From Hirudinaria manillensis (taxonomy: Eukaryota; Annelida; Clitellata; Hirudinida; Hirudinidae): a stretch of DNA of 64,000 nucleotides. A model generated the notes under the pieces. It made no database searches. It had not been told where the DNA came from and saw only the letters and a list, made by a program, of their open reading frames with translations. The stretch lies in assembly GCA_034509925.1 (NCBI GenBank), contig CM067533.1, positions 4,774,035-4,838,034 of the forward strand. Direction: 5' to 3'. Below, piece after piece: positions 1 to 19,400 of the stretch; position 1 is the stretch's first letter, and each line of letters begins with the position of its first letter. The position numbers and the translations under genes are program-made.

Positions 1-193
1 CACACAAGAGTAAAATTGTGGAATATTTGCAAGCTGACGGTGAAATTTCTGCCATGGTTGGTTAAATTTTTGGATTTCGTTTTTTAATGTATTCATTATT
101 CTATGATATCTAGATAATCTATCTTTCAGATTAAGATTTTTTTTTAAATTTTTATTTTATTTTTATATTATTAGAATTTTCATTATCCTATAA

Positions 194-3271
<3,078 letters not shown>

Positions 3272-3921
3272 GTCTGATTGTTGAAAGCAATTTGAAGTTT
3301 CTAGTTAGGCAAAGGCAGTTCATCTGGATTACAATATCCTGGAGCCAACCTGAATTCTGAGATTATCACAACACCATTTTCCTTTCAATACAGTCCTACG
3401 TTTTTACTAGCTAGCCTTTCAAAAATTGGGTGTGTTTATGTGTCTCCCTGTGCAGTTTGATTTTATCATTCTTAGTCCTTCCATCAATCTTCGGTTCTCG
3501 TAAATAGAGAATGGCCTTCTTTTGACAACAATCGTGTTTTTTTTTTGTTTTTTTACGAGTTTTGTCTTTTCACTTTTAAAATAGCGTTTTTGAAATTATT
3601 TAGATGGTTAGAAATGGCATCTCATTCGTAGATTGGACGATTATTTCTCTGGTGCCGGGTTGCGAATCCTCTGCTAACGAAATGTCGGATCTCAGCTATT
3701 ATTCGCATTTAGAATATTGGAATGTAAAAATCAGTTGAGTCGTTTGTTATTTAATGATTGGATAAAAGAATTGAAGACGAGTGCAATGCTTAACTGGGAA
3801 CGGGTTGTCACTTGCAAGCACTGTAAGTGCCATCAACTCTGCCAATATTACCGAGTCATTGGCCAAGGATAGAATTTTAGCTGGGGGTAATGCTCGTTTT
3901 GGCCCGTTAATTTGAATGTGT

Positions 3922-3927
3922 AATAAA
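3922..3927 (+). terminator. Candidate SERCA polyadenylation signal
   Basis: An AATAAA hexamer lies about 650 bases after the SERCA stop, making 3272 to about 3945 the likely 3' UTR. No downstream element was identified, so this is only a candidate. Confidence 0.4.
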
Positions 3928-3944
3928 TTTCAATTTGGCTTTAG

Positions 3945-7678
<3,734 letters not shown>

Positions 7679-8924
7679 TTCTTCAATCATCATTTGTAAT
7701 TCTTTCCTCAATGTCCATTGACTTATGTCTAGCACACAAGCTATAGGCAAAAGCAAAACATTTGATGTTGAATTGTGATTAATTGCCACTTACAACTAAC
7801 TTCTGATTAGTTTTCTATTAAACTTCCTGAAGTAATTTTGATGTTAACTCTGTGTTGGCTTTGCTGGTGTGGTCATGTTTTTGTACAAAACAATCATTAT
7901 GTATGATAGACCAGGAATCTTATAATTTTGTTGTGATGTGCTTTACTTTGGTCCATGGTCTGGTTTTAATCTATTGATGGGTTGTTTTAGAAAAAAAGAT
8001 GCTTAGTAAATTCATTCCATCTCCATATTTAGAAATTATCATTTTGTTCAAATTGAGGTGGTGTTGTGATTGCTTACTGGATAACTTGTTTGCTAAATCT
8101 GCTTATACAAGCTATTTGTTGCTGGTTTTTTTAATTGTTTAGATTATTTATGGAGCTTAAACTTATGGCATCATGTACATTTGTCAAATTTGATAATTCT
8201 AAAATAGACGGATCACTAATTTTTTATTCTAAATGTTGTTGTTTCTGGCACCAGCTCTCTAAGAAAGCTAAAAGTAGATCTTTAGCCAACTGCCAAATTA
8301 AACAAATCGTTGGGTGGTCATCCCGGAAACATATGACAATGATTCGGAGGCCACGTTCACTCGTGATTTGTTGCCATGTCCTAATTTGCCAACCGTAACA
8401 AATGATTCGCTGAAGTTTGTGATTTGTATCTAAAATTCAATATTGGTTTAAGTTTGCGAAAGATTTAATGTCGTGGTGAGCTGGATTGTAAGGCCTAAGC
8501 GATTTAAAACTAACGCGATGTTGGGCCGCATCATATTAATTTTGCTGAGTTAGTTCTACGGGAGATCCGAACACTTATAGCCCGTGTCTATTCTTTGGTA
8601 TTATTTTTAAGGTTTCCAAGTTGGTACCAGAAATAAAATTTATAAATTAATAAATTAGATCTATAATTAGAAAATATTGTCATGAAATGCTGTGGCTGTA
8701 AACCTCCGAGTGGAACGGGAAAATGGTGAGACAAAAAGATATTTTGAAACAGAGTTGACATTTTATTTTAAAATAACAAATTTTGGAGTGAAATTTCAAA
8801 GAAGAGATGGCTGGGATTCTTTGTTGCTAATAAAATCTATTATAATTTGCCAGTAGAATGGTTGCCCTGGGGAGAATTTTCTAGCGTCAATCCCGCTTTG
8901 CTTAGATTCTGCGAGTTGTCAACA
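7679..8924. other. Rab14 3' UTR and Rab14/tra2 intergenic region
   Basis: Contains an AATAAA at 8632-8637 and AT-rich sequence with short unconvincing ORFs. The tra2 promoter and 5' UTR must lie in the last few hundred bases, but no TATA box is evident. Confidence 0.55.
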
Positions 8925-11054
8925 ATGAGTGCTGAGGAAGTGCGTATTTTACGTAAGATAGTCATAAATTGATCTGACTTTACTATAATTAATTTTGATA
9001 GGATCGTTCACCTGGCAGCAGATCGCTGTCGAAATCAAAGTCTCCGGAAGGCGCGCCGTCCGGGAATAATTCACAATCTCCAGTCAAATCGAAAAAGTCG
9101 AAGGCTTCTAAGGCTTTGTCGAGGTATAAAAGGAGTGTTTGCTACTCTTTAAATCGTACAATTAATTGAGTTGTATTTTATGAGATAATGTTATTCACAT
9201 GTTTTACTCTAGATCTAGAACTCCCAAAAGAAAGAAGTGAGGTTTTTTTTAAATTTTTCTATTAACAAAATTTTAAATTCGTATCCTTGTTAATTCAGGC
9301 ACTCAAAGAAACGTTCTCATTCAAGATCAAGAAGTGGCAGTTACAGGTACAGTAGATCAAGATCAAGGGGAAAAAGGGATTCTTATGATGAAAAGAGGTC
9401 TAGCAGGAGGTAGTCAGAATCAATGAAATTAGATAGCTAGCTCTGGCTTCATATATTTACAATTTTTGCAAAATCTCAACAAATTTCTTGACAGACATGG
9501 TTTTACTAGAAAACCATCACAAAAACTGATTTTGTAAGCTGTTGATTACTTGAAGGGATTATTCAAAGTCCAGATACAGGAGGTCATCAAGTAGATCCCC
9601 ATCATCCAGAGGACGAAGGTTCAGAGGAGGAGATAGAGTAAGCATATCTTAAATTATTCTCTATAAAGTATTCATTGGTGAATGGATTGTTTGTTCTCAA
9701 TAGGACAATCCAAAAGAGAGTCGTTGCGTTGGTGTCTTTGGGATGAGTTTACACACCGACGAGAGAACGATCCGAGACATATTCGAGAGGTACGGACCTC
9801 TTGAAGACGTGCAAATAGTTTATGACTACCACACAGGACGGTCAAGGGGATTTGCATTTGTTTACTACAAGTACATTGATGATGCCATAGAGGTAATTTG
9901 ATCAAATGTTGAATCAATTTTTCATTTCTAAATAGCATAAGTTTTGAATAAAGTTTGAGCAATAAGTGTGGCTTGCCATTCTCAATCATCCTTCCTACCA
10001 GTTGTAAAAGTTACATTTTCAAACAGTTGAATAGAATTGAAGAATGAAATGAATTTAGTGAAGGTGACGTTAGCATCGTGAATAATGGGGTGAAACTGAC
10101 ATTGGTAGTTGAATTGAAGATAGAGAGATGTTAGAGCAAAAGAATGAAATTTTGTACATGAAATGAGAAGATTGGTTAGTCTCCATTACAGTGGATGATT
10201 TGGTGTCTATCAGGTGTATCAATTTATTTCTCATTTTGTGTTAGCTAGTGCACTAGTAATGTATTTGTCTTTGCTTTGTTTCTATTAAATGGTGAAGTGA
10301 CTGTCGTCAAGAATATAATATTAAAATTATAGCTTAGTTAATCCATCATGAAGTAAACACATAGTGTTCTTTGATGTAACTTTCCAAAGATGGGCTTTTA
10401 CTAGAATCATGTGTTGTTGGACTGCCTTTAAATCTAATGATTGATCTGAGGAGTTGAGACTTAAAACAAGAGAAAAAACATTTCTCCTTATGTTTCTGCG
10501 GTTTTCATCTTTAATCATTTTGAGCAATTATTTACGCATTGCATGATAGCAGTGTTTGATTTTTTTTGTTTGTATTTGAGTTTCATTCGGGTATTTTTTT
10601 CATAATGCATGCACATCCCTTTTTGCAAACTTGTCAGTTGCTCTTATTGAAAACAAATGTTAATGCTACAGGCAAAAGAGAATGCACCTGGAATGGAGGT
10701 GGATGGACATAAAATCAGAGTGGACTTCTCAATAACTGAAAGAGCTCACACTCCCACACCAGGAACTTACATGGGCTTGTGAGTAATTTAGCCACTATGT
10801 GCCATTCAGCGGACATCATGATTAATAACCAGTAAATTTAGAGTACTAATAAAATAACGATTATTCTCATAGCAAGAATAACAGCTACAGGAGCGGTGGG
10901 GCTAGATATCGCAGGTCCCCATCCCCATACAGGAGGAGTGGAAGGTATAGATCTCGTTCAAGATCCTTTTCAAGGGGTTAGTCGGATCTTAGCAATACTT
11001 TAATTTGCTTCAATTAATTAAATTGATTTTCTTTAATTTGCAGGTCGGTACTGA
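8925..11054 (+). CDS. tra2: Transformer-2 homologue, RS-RRM-RS splicing regulator
   Basis: Nuclear SR-related RNA-binding protein that activates exon inclusion (in insects including doublesex and fruitless). Nine exons: 8925-8939, 9002-9123, 9213-9236, 9299-9409, 9556-9637, 9704-9892, 10672-10778, 10873-10976, 11044-11054; 765 bases, 254 aa. The start exon encodes only MSAEE and its end (donor GTGCGT) is inferred from phase. An N-terminal RS domain ([19 protein letters not shown]) is followed by an RRM with RNP2-like CVGVFGMS and RNP1 RGFAFVYY. Next come the Tra2-specific linker [13 protein letters not shown] and a C-terminal RS domain ending [11 protein letters not shown]. The linker separates Tra2 from other SR proteins. 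The first intron, RS micro-exons and the 779-base intron after the RRM may be alternatively spliced, as in other Tra2 genes. Confidence 0.95.
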
Positions 11055-11233
11055 AAGTCCAAGACATGTTATGAGCTAGAATGCTTTTGACATTATTGTT
11101 TTGTGTTTACAGCACTCAAATAAACCACTGAGATGACTGGATGCTAAATTTGACTTGTTTGCTAAATAGTTTTTATTGACAAGTTCCTTAAGAATTATTG
11201 CTTAATTGTATTCTTATGCATCCCTTTATCGTT

Positions 11234-11239
11234 ATTAAA
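11234..11239 (+). terminator. Candidate tra2 polyadenylation signal (ATTAAA)
   Basis: ATTAAA lies about 180 bases after the tra2 stop codon. It is the most likely poly(A) hexamer in the short 3' UTR. Confidence 0.45.
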
Positions 11240-12516
11240 AGGATTTAAGCCTAAAATTTGCGCCTTGAAGTCGTTTGTGGTGGTGTTACATTGAGAATTT
11301 TCATTCTGTTGGATAACTCTGCAGGCACTGCTCATAATTTAATTTGAGTTGAATTTTTTGTTTTGGGGGTTGGTAAATCCGACGTTGCACGAGTGAAGAA
11401 GTGGTGGTTAACACCGAAAATAAGCAGACTGTGATCGTCTGAAAAACATTTTCATGCGAAGTTAGATCTCGTCTTAGGGTTCCCTCCTGCAATTTATTAA
11501 TCGTAGTGCGCCAGCACATCGCAAGTTCTCACTCGCTCCGTAAATTTTAATATAGAAAAGTTAGTACTGATCGGGACTAGTGCGATTAAATGTGGCCGTT
11601 AAAATTAAAGTTGAAAATACCGTTTCTCACAGTTACAAAAACGTAGCTGATTCGCTTAAATAGGAGCGTGCAAGTAACAAAAGTTATGCAAATCATGCAA
11701 AAAAATTTAGAAAATCCGGTATAGTAATAATACATTTTCTATATTGTTTATGAATATCTTATAGCGAATTCCCACCAATTTGCTACTTCACAACTTATCT
11801 AGACCGAATCTCACGTGACACTAAAGTGTGGTCGAATTATGTCGTTGGATAAAAAGCCATTTTATGCTTAAAATCTTCAGCTCAGTAACTTTTTGTTTTC
11901 TCAAAATATTTCATTTATAATATTATCTAACAGTGTGAAATGAATGCAACCAATTAACTCTTTAAAAATCATTGCTAACGAATCAGGCGGTAATACTGCC
12001 TTGGAACATTTCCAATTTCTTATAAATTATAATATTTGCCTCAACAAACTTTTTAATCGGCACTAGCGCTTTTTAGCTGACTCTTTATAAGCAAAATGAG
12101 CCATCGTTATCATTTGGTGTGCTCAGAACCTGAGTCTCGTAGCTCCAGCTAATAAAGGCCAACGCTAGAATTCGATATGCATCAAATCAACCAAATGAGT
12201 CATATCTTCAACAAGCTCCATGAACGAATAATTAAATGTGTAATAATCCTTTACTTTTGCTTTATAGCTTTCAATCAAAATTATTTAAACAACTTTTTAA
12301 TGACGATCAATTATCATTGACTCCAAAATCAGAAATTAATCCACTAATTGCTCATTTTGTTAATAAGCCTATGAATAACGATTGTTACTTTAATATTCTT
12401 AGCTTTATTTTGTAATATCTTGAGAATAATTTAATGTCGAACAAAAGAAAAACTTATTCATCAATTGTGTGAAATAATAATATCGATATTGAGTGTGCGC
12501 CTACGTTATAGGCCAC
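11240..12516. other. Intergenic region upstream of the hillarin-like locus
   Basis: AT-rich sequence in which I see no ORF with protein-like features, no transposon ends and no RNA gene. Confidence 0.6.
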
Positions 12517-12523
12517 TATAAAA
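12517..12523 (+). promoter_or_regulatory. TATA box of the hillarin-like gene
   Basis: TATAAAA occurs about 30 bases upstream of a GC-richer stretch. That stretch runs to a good donor (GAGGCAG then GTGATC at 12597), the layout expected of a TATA promoter with a short non-coding first exon. Confidence 0.5.
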
Positions 12524-12544
12524 TTAGAAGGAGATAGCCAAAGC

Positions 12545-12596
12545 CGGATACAAGTCGTCTTTATCGTGGTTTTGTTTCGGGATCGCGTTGAGGCAG
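12545..12596 (+). other. Probable non-coding first exon of the hillarin-like gene
   Basis: The exon starts about 25 bases after the TATA box and ends at a consensus donor. The next coding exon has its acceptor at 13566, two bases before the ATG at 13569, so the upstream exon would hold almost all of the 5' UTR. The start position is inferred from TATA spacing. Confidence 0.45.
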
Positions 12597-13568
12597 GTGA
12601 TCGTCTTGGTATATTTTCGTCAGTTTATAATTTCAGTTTTTAAATTATTTCTAAGGATAACTCTGCAATTTGAATTCATTGTTCATGACATTTACCTGAT
12701 CTGATTGCTCATACGCGGACTTTTTCAATTTCTGTAATTAAATGTAATATAAACGAAAGTCAAAACATGAATGTCAATAACCATTTTAATCTTAGAATCT
12801 GTTTAATATTATATGTGTCTTATAAGACAATTTGGACTTTATGTAGTTACAACCAATTGAAGTTAAGATTTAAGTACCAGGAGTAGATTATTAAATCCCA
12901 TGATTTACTTATCGAAAGTCCAAATCAATTTAATTGATGTAAAAAAATTATCTAACAGGAGATTACAAATTAGAGTGAGGTGGTTATTTTATACAGCCCT
13001 CTCAATCACTTTAAACAAACATTAATATTAGTTGAAGTTAACTCAAGTCTTGTTGTATTGTCAAGTAGAATTGTTGATGAGTGAACAGAGTGAAATAAGT
13101 CTCTTGTGGATTCAAGCAAAACACATTCTTTTCAATGACTCAATATTTCCAATCATTCTGAACCAGGGACTGATTTGATGGAATAGCCTCCTTCTAGCTG
13201 TACATCTGCTAATGTTTTCTGCAACCATATTGTTCTCCATGTTAACATCTAATTCTTTTAATTAAGAAATACTAAAGTGATATAAATACATATTTTATGA
13301 ATATCTGATATTACTCATTGCAAACACTTCCAGTTTGTGATTCTTCAGCAACAGCTTGACCCAATTAGTTCAATTAGGTGTGATTACTGTGTCATTCTGT
13401 TGATTCATGCTGAACATGTCTAGGTTGTTGAAACATTCCAATGTACTGAGTAGCAATTCACAAATTTTGTTATCATAAGACATGTTGGCATCAAATTATG
13501 TAGCATTATAAGTTGTAATACAACATAATGATCATTTCATTTTTAGGATTTAATTTCTAAAAGCAGAC

Positions 13569-16358
13569 ATGAGCATTCCACATAATTTTTACTTGGAACC
13601 ATCCAATCCGGTCCACAGACCACTGCCTACCCCACCAAAGTTCATCAAGAGGCAGATCTACAATGACCCAGGAGTTTTTAGAATAATTGATGAACATGCA
13701 GTCAATGTGAGCTACTCTTATTGCTTTATTTTTTAATATTGGTTGGAGTGTTATAATAGTTTTAAGTATATTAACTGTGTCATTATTTTCATCTGTTTTT
13801 CTATTATGTTGCTTGTTGAAATAAGTTCGCAAAATTTTATTAAACAAAATCAGAAAATGTTTTATTGTAATGTATTTCTTATGAATTTGTTAATGATGAT
13901 AAAAGACATGACCTTCGAGGGGAATGCTTCAGCATCAGCATGCAATATTTGGCTTTAATTTTCTGGTTGCCCACTTTGAAGTGTAGCCTTTCATTCATTG
14001 TGAAAACTACTCAATGAATAAGTTGTAGCTGAGTGGCTTAGGCATTCTGATGATTGCCTCTGAATAAGATGAAGAAATGTAAATAAATCCCAAGTGATTT
14101 TCTGCATTCCCAGATCTTCAACTGAAATCTATTGATGAAATAATTCCTGTTTGTATTTATGAGTTCATCTCTAAAAAATCTTTGTTAGGTCTGTGTATAA
14201 CTATATAAAAATTCATAAATATCAAATGTTATTGGAATGAGATGTTTCAGTGAGACGAAAAGAAACATTTATGTTCGTCTTTGTCCTTTTACAAATGTGA
14301 GTAAGGGCAGCTTTCAAAAGCTATTTGTGAATATTAGCTAAAGTACTTATTTGCACAAACTATTGGGAAGAGGGATTTTATTATTAAGACCACTTGATTA
14401 ATAATTTTATAAATTAATTAGGAATTTATATTTATTTTTGTACTCTCTCATATTCCTACAGCTTAAATGATTAACACATGATAATGGAGCAATAAACTTA
14501 TTGTCATGTAACACGCTAACCATTTTCATCATGGTAGGATTCAAATATGCTTATATTAGATCTAAATTGCATTTTTGTGAATTATTTATAGGAGGCCAGG
14601 ACAAATTACAGGAATTTTAGAGAGTTGATGTGGAATTTGGTTTTTAAGAAAAACTGGAATGATCTTGAGAAAGCCAGGTTTGAATTCAATGATTGTTGTT
14701 GTTTCTACAAAACTATCAAGTCAAGAAATTTTAATTGTTATTTAAATATGCAGGGCAATCTTTCGATGGATGACCACCAAGAATCTCTTCACGATAATGT
14801 TCGATAGCGAACTTCCAGGTTCTCCGGAGCAAGTCCTCGGTGCTTTTAAAGATGGAAAAACTACTTATGCCAAGATTTTCGAATGTCTTGCAAGGTTTGT
14901 AGATATTTCAAGGACGAGAAAGATTATCTGAACTTGTTAATAATTGATTTTTGCAGCAAAACATTTTGTAAAATTACCAATTCGAAATATGAAATCAAAT
15001 TTAAAATGCATTTCAGCTATGCTGGCCTTCACTGCGTCACTCTGTCAGGCTGGGCGAAAGGGGTCGACTACAAACCTGGCATGCCCATAACAGCTACGCC
15101 CCCAAATCATAGCTGGAATGCTGTTTACATTGACAAAAATTGGCAACTAATAGATTGCCACTGGGCAACAAGATATCTACAATCGGAACGAAATACCCCT
15201 GAGAATCTGGTGTATGAGTACGATGATTTCTATTTCCTTACTGAGCCTGGAATGCTCATCTATAGTCACATGCCAGAGGATCCTCAGTGGCAACTTCTCC
15301 ATCCTGTGAGATCAAGGACTGAATATGAGGAGTATCCTCTCGTCAAATCCTTTTTCTTTTCCATTGGCATGCAATTCCTGCAACAGAACAGAGGACTAGT
15401 GTTCACAAGAAGAGGTGTGGTCACACTGACTTTAGGTTTCACTCAGCCAACTGCCTTCACCTTCAAGCTCGTTAATGCTGACAGTGGTTCTGAATACCAC
15501 CAAGGCACTTCCTTGAAGAGATTTGTCATTCAGGAAACTACTGAAAACAGAGTAACTTTCTACTTCAGATCACCAAGAGAAGGCAATTATTACATCACCA
15601 TGTTTGCCCAGCCAGTAGCAGACAAATTGAGGGTCGAGAACGTCTTCAAAGCTGCTTGCGAATATAAGATCATCTGTGACCATGCATCTCCCGACGTGAA
15701 ACCATATCCACTCTGTTCTGATGCCAACTGGGGAGCAGGTGCTCCAGTCAGACAATATGGACTCACTACCAGCTGGAAGACTGCACTCCTCCATGCCCCA
15801 AATGGCAGGGTCGAACTCAATTTTGCAAAAACCCGTGATGTCAGAATCTTTGCAAGACTGGTGAAAGATGATTTGGATGAAGACACCTTGGAGAATGCAG
15901 TGTCCGTTGTAGAACAGGAAAATATGGATCACGTATCAGTGGTCCTGCCTGCTCCTGGTGAGTATGGACTGGAAATATATGCCAACGAGCCAATCAGAGA
16001 AGGGGACACCTATACACACATTTGCCAATACCTCGTCTCGTTTTCGGACAAGGATTTTGCTGCAGTTTATGGCCAAGTTTTTGATAGATCTGACTTGGCT
16101 TACGGAATGCAAGCAGCACCATCCACATACAGTACGCCCGGTGGTCAGTTTGGCACTATGCCCCTTGCTGGCACAACCAGGTATGGTCCTGCGGATCAAG
16201 GTAGGTACCTGCCTGGTAGCAAGTATCCGGCCGGTGGCCCGACCCAAGACTGGGAAAGCAGCATGTACCAGGGCCAGGGTGGTCAGGGTTATCGTGGTGA
16301 TTTTGAGGGAGATGGATCAACTTACAGACAACAACAAGGAGGTGTTAGTAAACAATGA
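13569..16358 (+). CDS. Hillarin-like (KY/transglutaminase-like) module 1, short form
   Basis: First of two transglutaminase-like modules in this locus. Exons 13569-13706, 14592-14677, 14754-14894 and 15017-16358 give a 568-aa protein ending at TGA. The order is a short Pro-rich N-terminus (MSIPHNFYLEPSNPVHRP), a helical segment ending NDLEKAR, the transglutaminase-like core (SYAGLHCVTLSGWAKG, NHSWNAVYIDKNWQLIDCHWA), then beta-rich KY-type repeats, then a Gly/Tyr/Gln-rich tail. His and Asp of the usual Cys-His-Asp triad are present (HSWNAV, IDCHWA). The stretch where the Cys should be reads GKTTYAKIFE, so the domain is probably a non-catalytic scaffold, as proposed for some hillarin/KY relatives. 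A donor-like GTTAGT at 16344 would skip the stop and join the linker exons in phase, so this may be one isoform of a larger gene. Confidence 0.82.
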
Positions 16359-16417
16359 TTGCATTCAAACTTTGGACTTCTGACTATTTTCAAGAAAAAT
16401 TGAATCTATGCTAACAG

Positions 16418-19400
16418 CAGCTATACAATGTTGATGGCCAAAGGATGGGCCCTTCACGTCCTGGTCAAAGAGAGGATTATCCACCTGATCTTCTCAACCA
16501 ATCCTACCAGCAGCAACAGAGAACTCCAGGTTAAAAAAATATCTAGCCATTTCTCAGACAATGTTTGATATTTTAGAATGATAAAAATGTAAATAATTTT
16601 AAAATCTTTCTGAATTTTTACCAAATGTTTATAAGTATTTATCATCTTGATTTTACTAGAGTGAAATTAAATAAGTTGCTTCAGGTGAATAAGCCTATTC
16701 CAGTGATGTTATTAAGATATGTCTTTAGGATATTTAAGAATTCTTTCAAGCCTTGAAAGAGCTTTCTGGAGTTGTATAACACTATTTTGTGTCTGTTTAA
16801 TTTTATAACTCAACGTTTCCTGAGCCATTCTTGCATGAACACTGATGCGTCCATTGTTTATGGTTTTTATATAAACATTAAAGTTTATAGTATTCCCCTT
16901 CAATATTTGTTTGGATTCTTTTCAGGAACTGGTGAATATTTAGGATATGAGGGTGGTAGAGCAGGATATGGTTCTGGTGATCAGAGGGTCATGCCACAAA
17001 ATGGCAACAGACCTGCGTATGGTGGACCACTGGAGGGACAATATGGAGAAGCAAGGGAAGGATATGCAAGAGGAGGAGAAGGTTTGTGATGGAATGAATT
17101 TCATTTCATTCTTTTGAGGAGCTTTTCAGTTAAGACCTTTCTAGCGGCTTTTCATCTTTCATGATTTTTTATTCATTTTATTGAATGTTAATTAATGTAT
17201 TTGGCTTTAAAAATCTTATGCTCAACTAATATTACTAATGCAGATAATGCTTTTAATTTTGTGTCATCTAAATATCGTGAAGAGAAGGTGAAAGAATAGA
17301 GGTTGCATAAGTGTGAGAGGTATTGGAATTTTGCTTGGAGATGGCAGAGTGTTGAGAGAATTACATTCCACAGCAGCTTAATTGGGACACTGGAAGCTGA
17401 CAGATTATGTTTGTTGTAGTGTTCTTGTGTGCTTGTGACAAGTTGTAACTGTATTGTTTGTGATGTTTGTTGTGCCAGCAAGAAAGTATTATTTAGAGAT
17501 GTTGATGCTTTTATGTATCTCCTTCAGATATGATATATTTATTTGCAGGTCTTTAAGTATTTCTAAATAATCAAGTTATTAATTTAGCATTTCCAAAAAC
17601 ATTACTTAAAGCATTATGCTGAATACATTTTAAAAAGTTTTTGAATGTTTGCATTGTTTTAAAGTTTGCATACAAAGTTTCTTTTTCTGTCAATTCACAT
17701 TATCTGATTGCTATAATATGCAAATGTCAGAGATGTTTGGAGGAGCATGAAAATGTTTGAATTCTTGACATTTGTGTGTCAATATTGATGTGTTAAAGGT
17801 TCATTCCACTGTGAAACATTTAAACAACTTTCATTCTGCTTTTTTCATGATTGTAATATAAATTCAGGTCATTATAGGGGCATGTATAATACATATGACA
17901 GGGCATGGACTTCTAACCTATATCATTCAGGTATTTTCATCTTTCAAGTGCTTCTCAGATTCAAACTGCTTGCTTGCTTGCTTTTTTTATTTGATTTTTT
18001 CGGTGTTTCATAATTTTCTTATTTACCTGTGTTTGTATTGGTATTTATAATTTGACTCACACAGTGACAGATGAGTCATCACAAAAACCCCTTGAAATTG
18101 TTTATGTGACCAACATCACTGAGAAAGTAGGACAGCAAGGTGGAAATGTTGCGGGGCCCACAAGATCTCAAGGTTGTTTAAATGCTTTTTGTTAAATTTG
18201 AAATTAATAATTAATCATAATACCAAACCAGTTTTTAGGAAAAAAGTTAGTATTTGTATTAATCTAAATTTCAGAAAACTTGGGTGATGAATCTAGCAGA
18301 AAACCAGTGGAAATAGTCTATGTTCCTGGTGCTGGACAAACAACTTCATCGGTGACTTCTGGAGCCAAGAAGTCACCCAAGCCCCCACCAAAAGGTGAGT
18401 TATCATTACTCTTATCACTTCAAAAGCTAATCTTACTTTCAGTTTTTGTATCAAATTGTGGTTGTTTTGTTTGATAAATTTTTCCAATTAAAAGTTTCAA
18501 GTGATTAAAATAAAACATAAACTAGCACCCCACAAGTCAGACCTTGATTTCACTTCCACATCAGCCAAGCCATTCCCAGGAAGAACAGGTGAGTGGCAAA
18601 TGTTTGGATATTGTTTCATTTGTTGGTCATTCACATTGAAAGTCATTTGCAGGACAACAGGGGCAGGGGGATGTTGGTCAGTCCTTGCAGTTTTCATCTG
18701 CTTATTCAAAAGGTGGCAATAAATATTCATTTTATTAAATATCATCTATTACTACTCTGATCTGTCATAATTCAGAATCACATCCTGGTGAGAGTAATTG
18801 TTGGCATGATACTACCTATTAACTATGAGGCAATTAGCTTGTCAAAGCAGCAGATACTGAGATGATTGAGCCAATATCTATTTGAATCTGTAAGTAGGTT
18901 CAAGTGTATAAGTGACCATATTTGCCATTGGAATGTTTTTAGTTGGCAACAAGCAAGATGCCGCCAGGGCTTCTGTTTTGACTGGAAGCAGAATTCCAAG
19001 TGGAACTTATCAGCATGGTAGCCACATTAATATTTAATATTCAATTTCAATTTAACATTCATTTCAATTTATAAGAATTATAGAGAATAACTCAGAACTG
19101 TTTATGCCATAGCGCTCATTTCCAGGCTGTCATTAAAATATTATTGATGTCTGGTTGTAAGCAGGACTCAGTATAATTGCTGAATAATTATGGCTTAACC
19201 AATAATTATGGCTAAACCATTAAATTGAAAGTCATTGTAATTCCAGTCCATTGTAACATTAATTAATGATTTATCACAGGTAACCAGGGAGAAGAATTCC
19301 CTCCACCACCTGATGCCAGTGCCTACAAGCAGCAATATGGTAGGTTCACAACCCACTTATGACATTCGTCTTACCATTGCAAAGTTTATTAATCGTTTAA

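Noticed and set aside
15570-16247. Several minus-strand ORFs of about 100 codons opposite the large hillarin exon.
   Set aside because: They are shadows of a long high-information coding exon; none has splice context or recognisable motifs.
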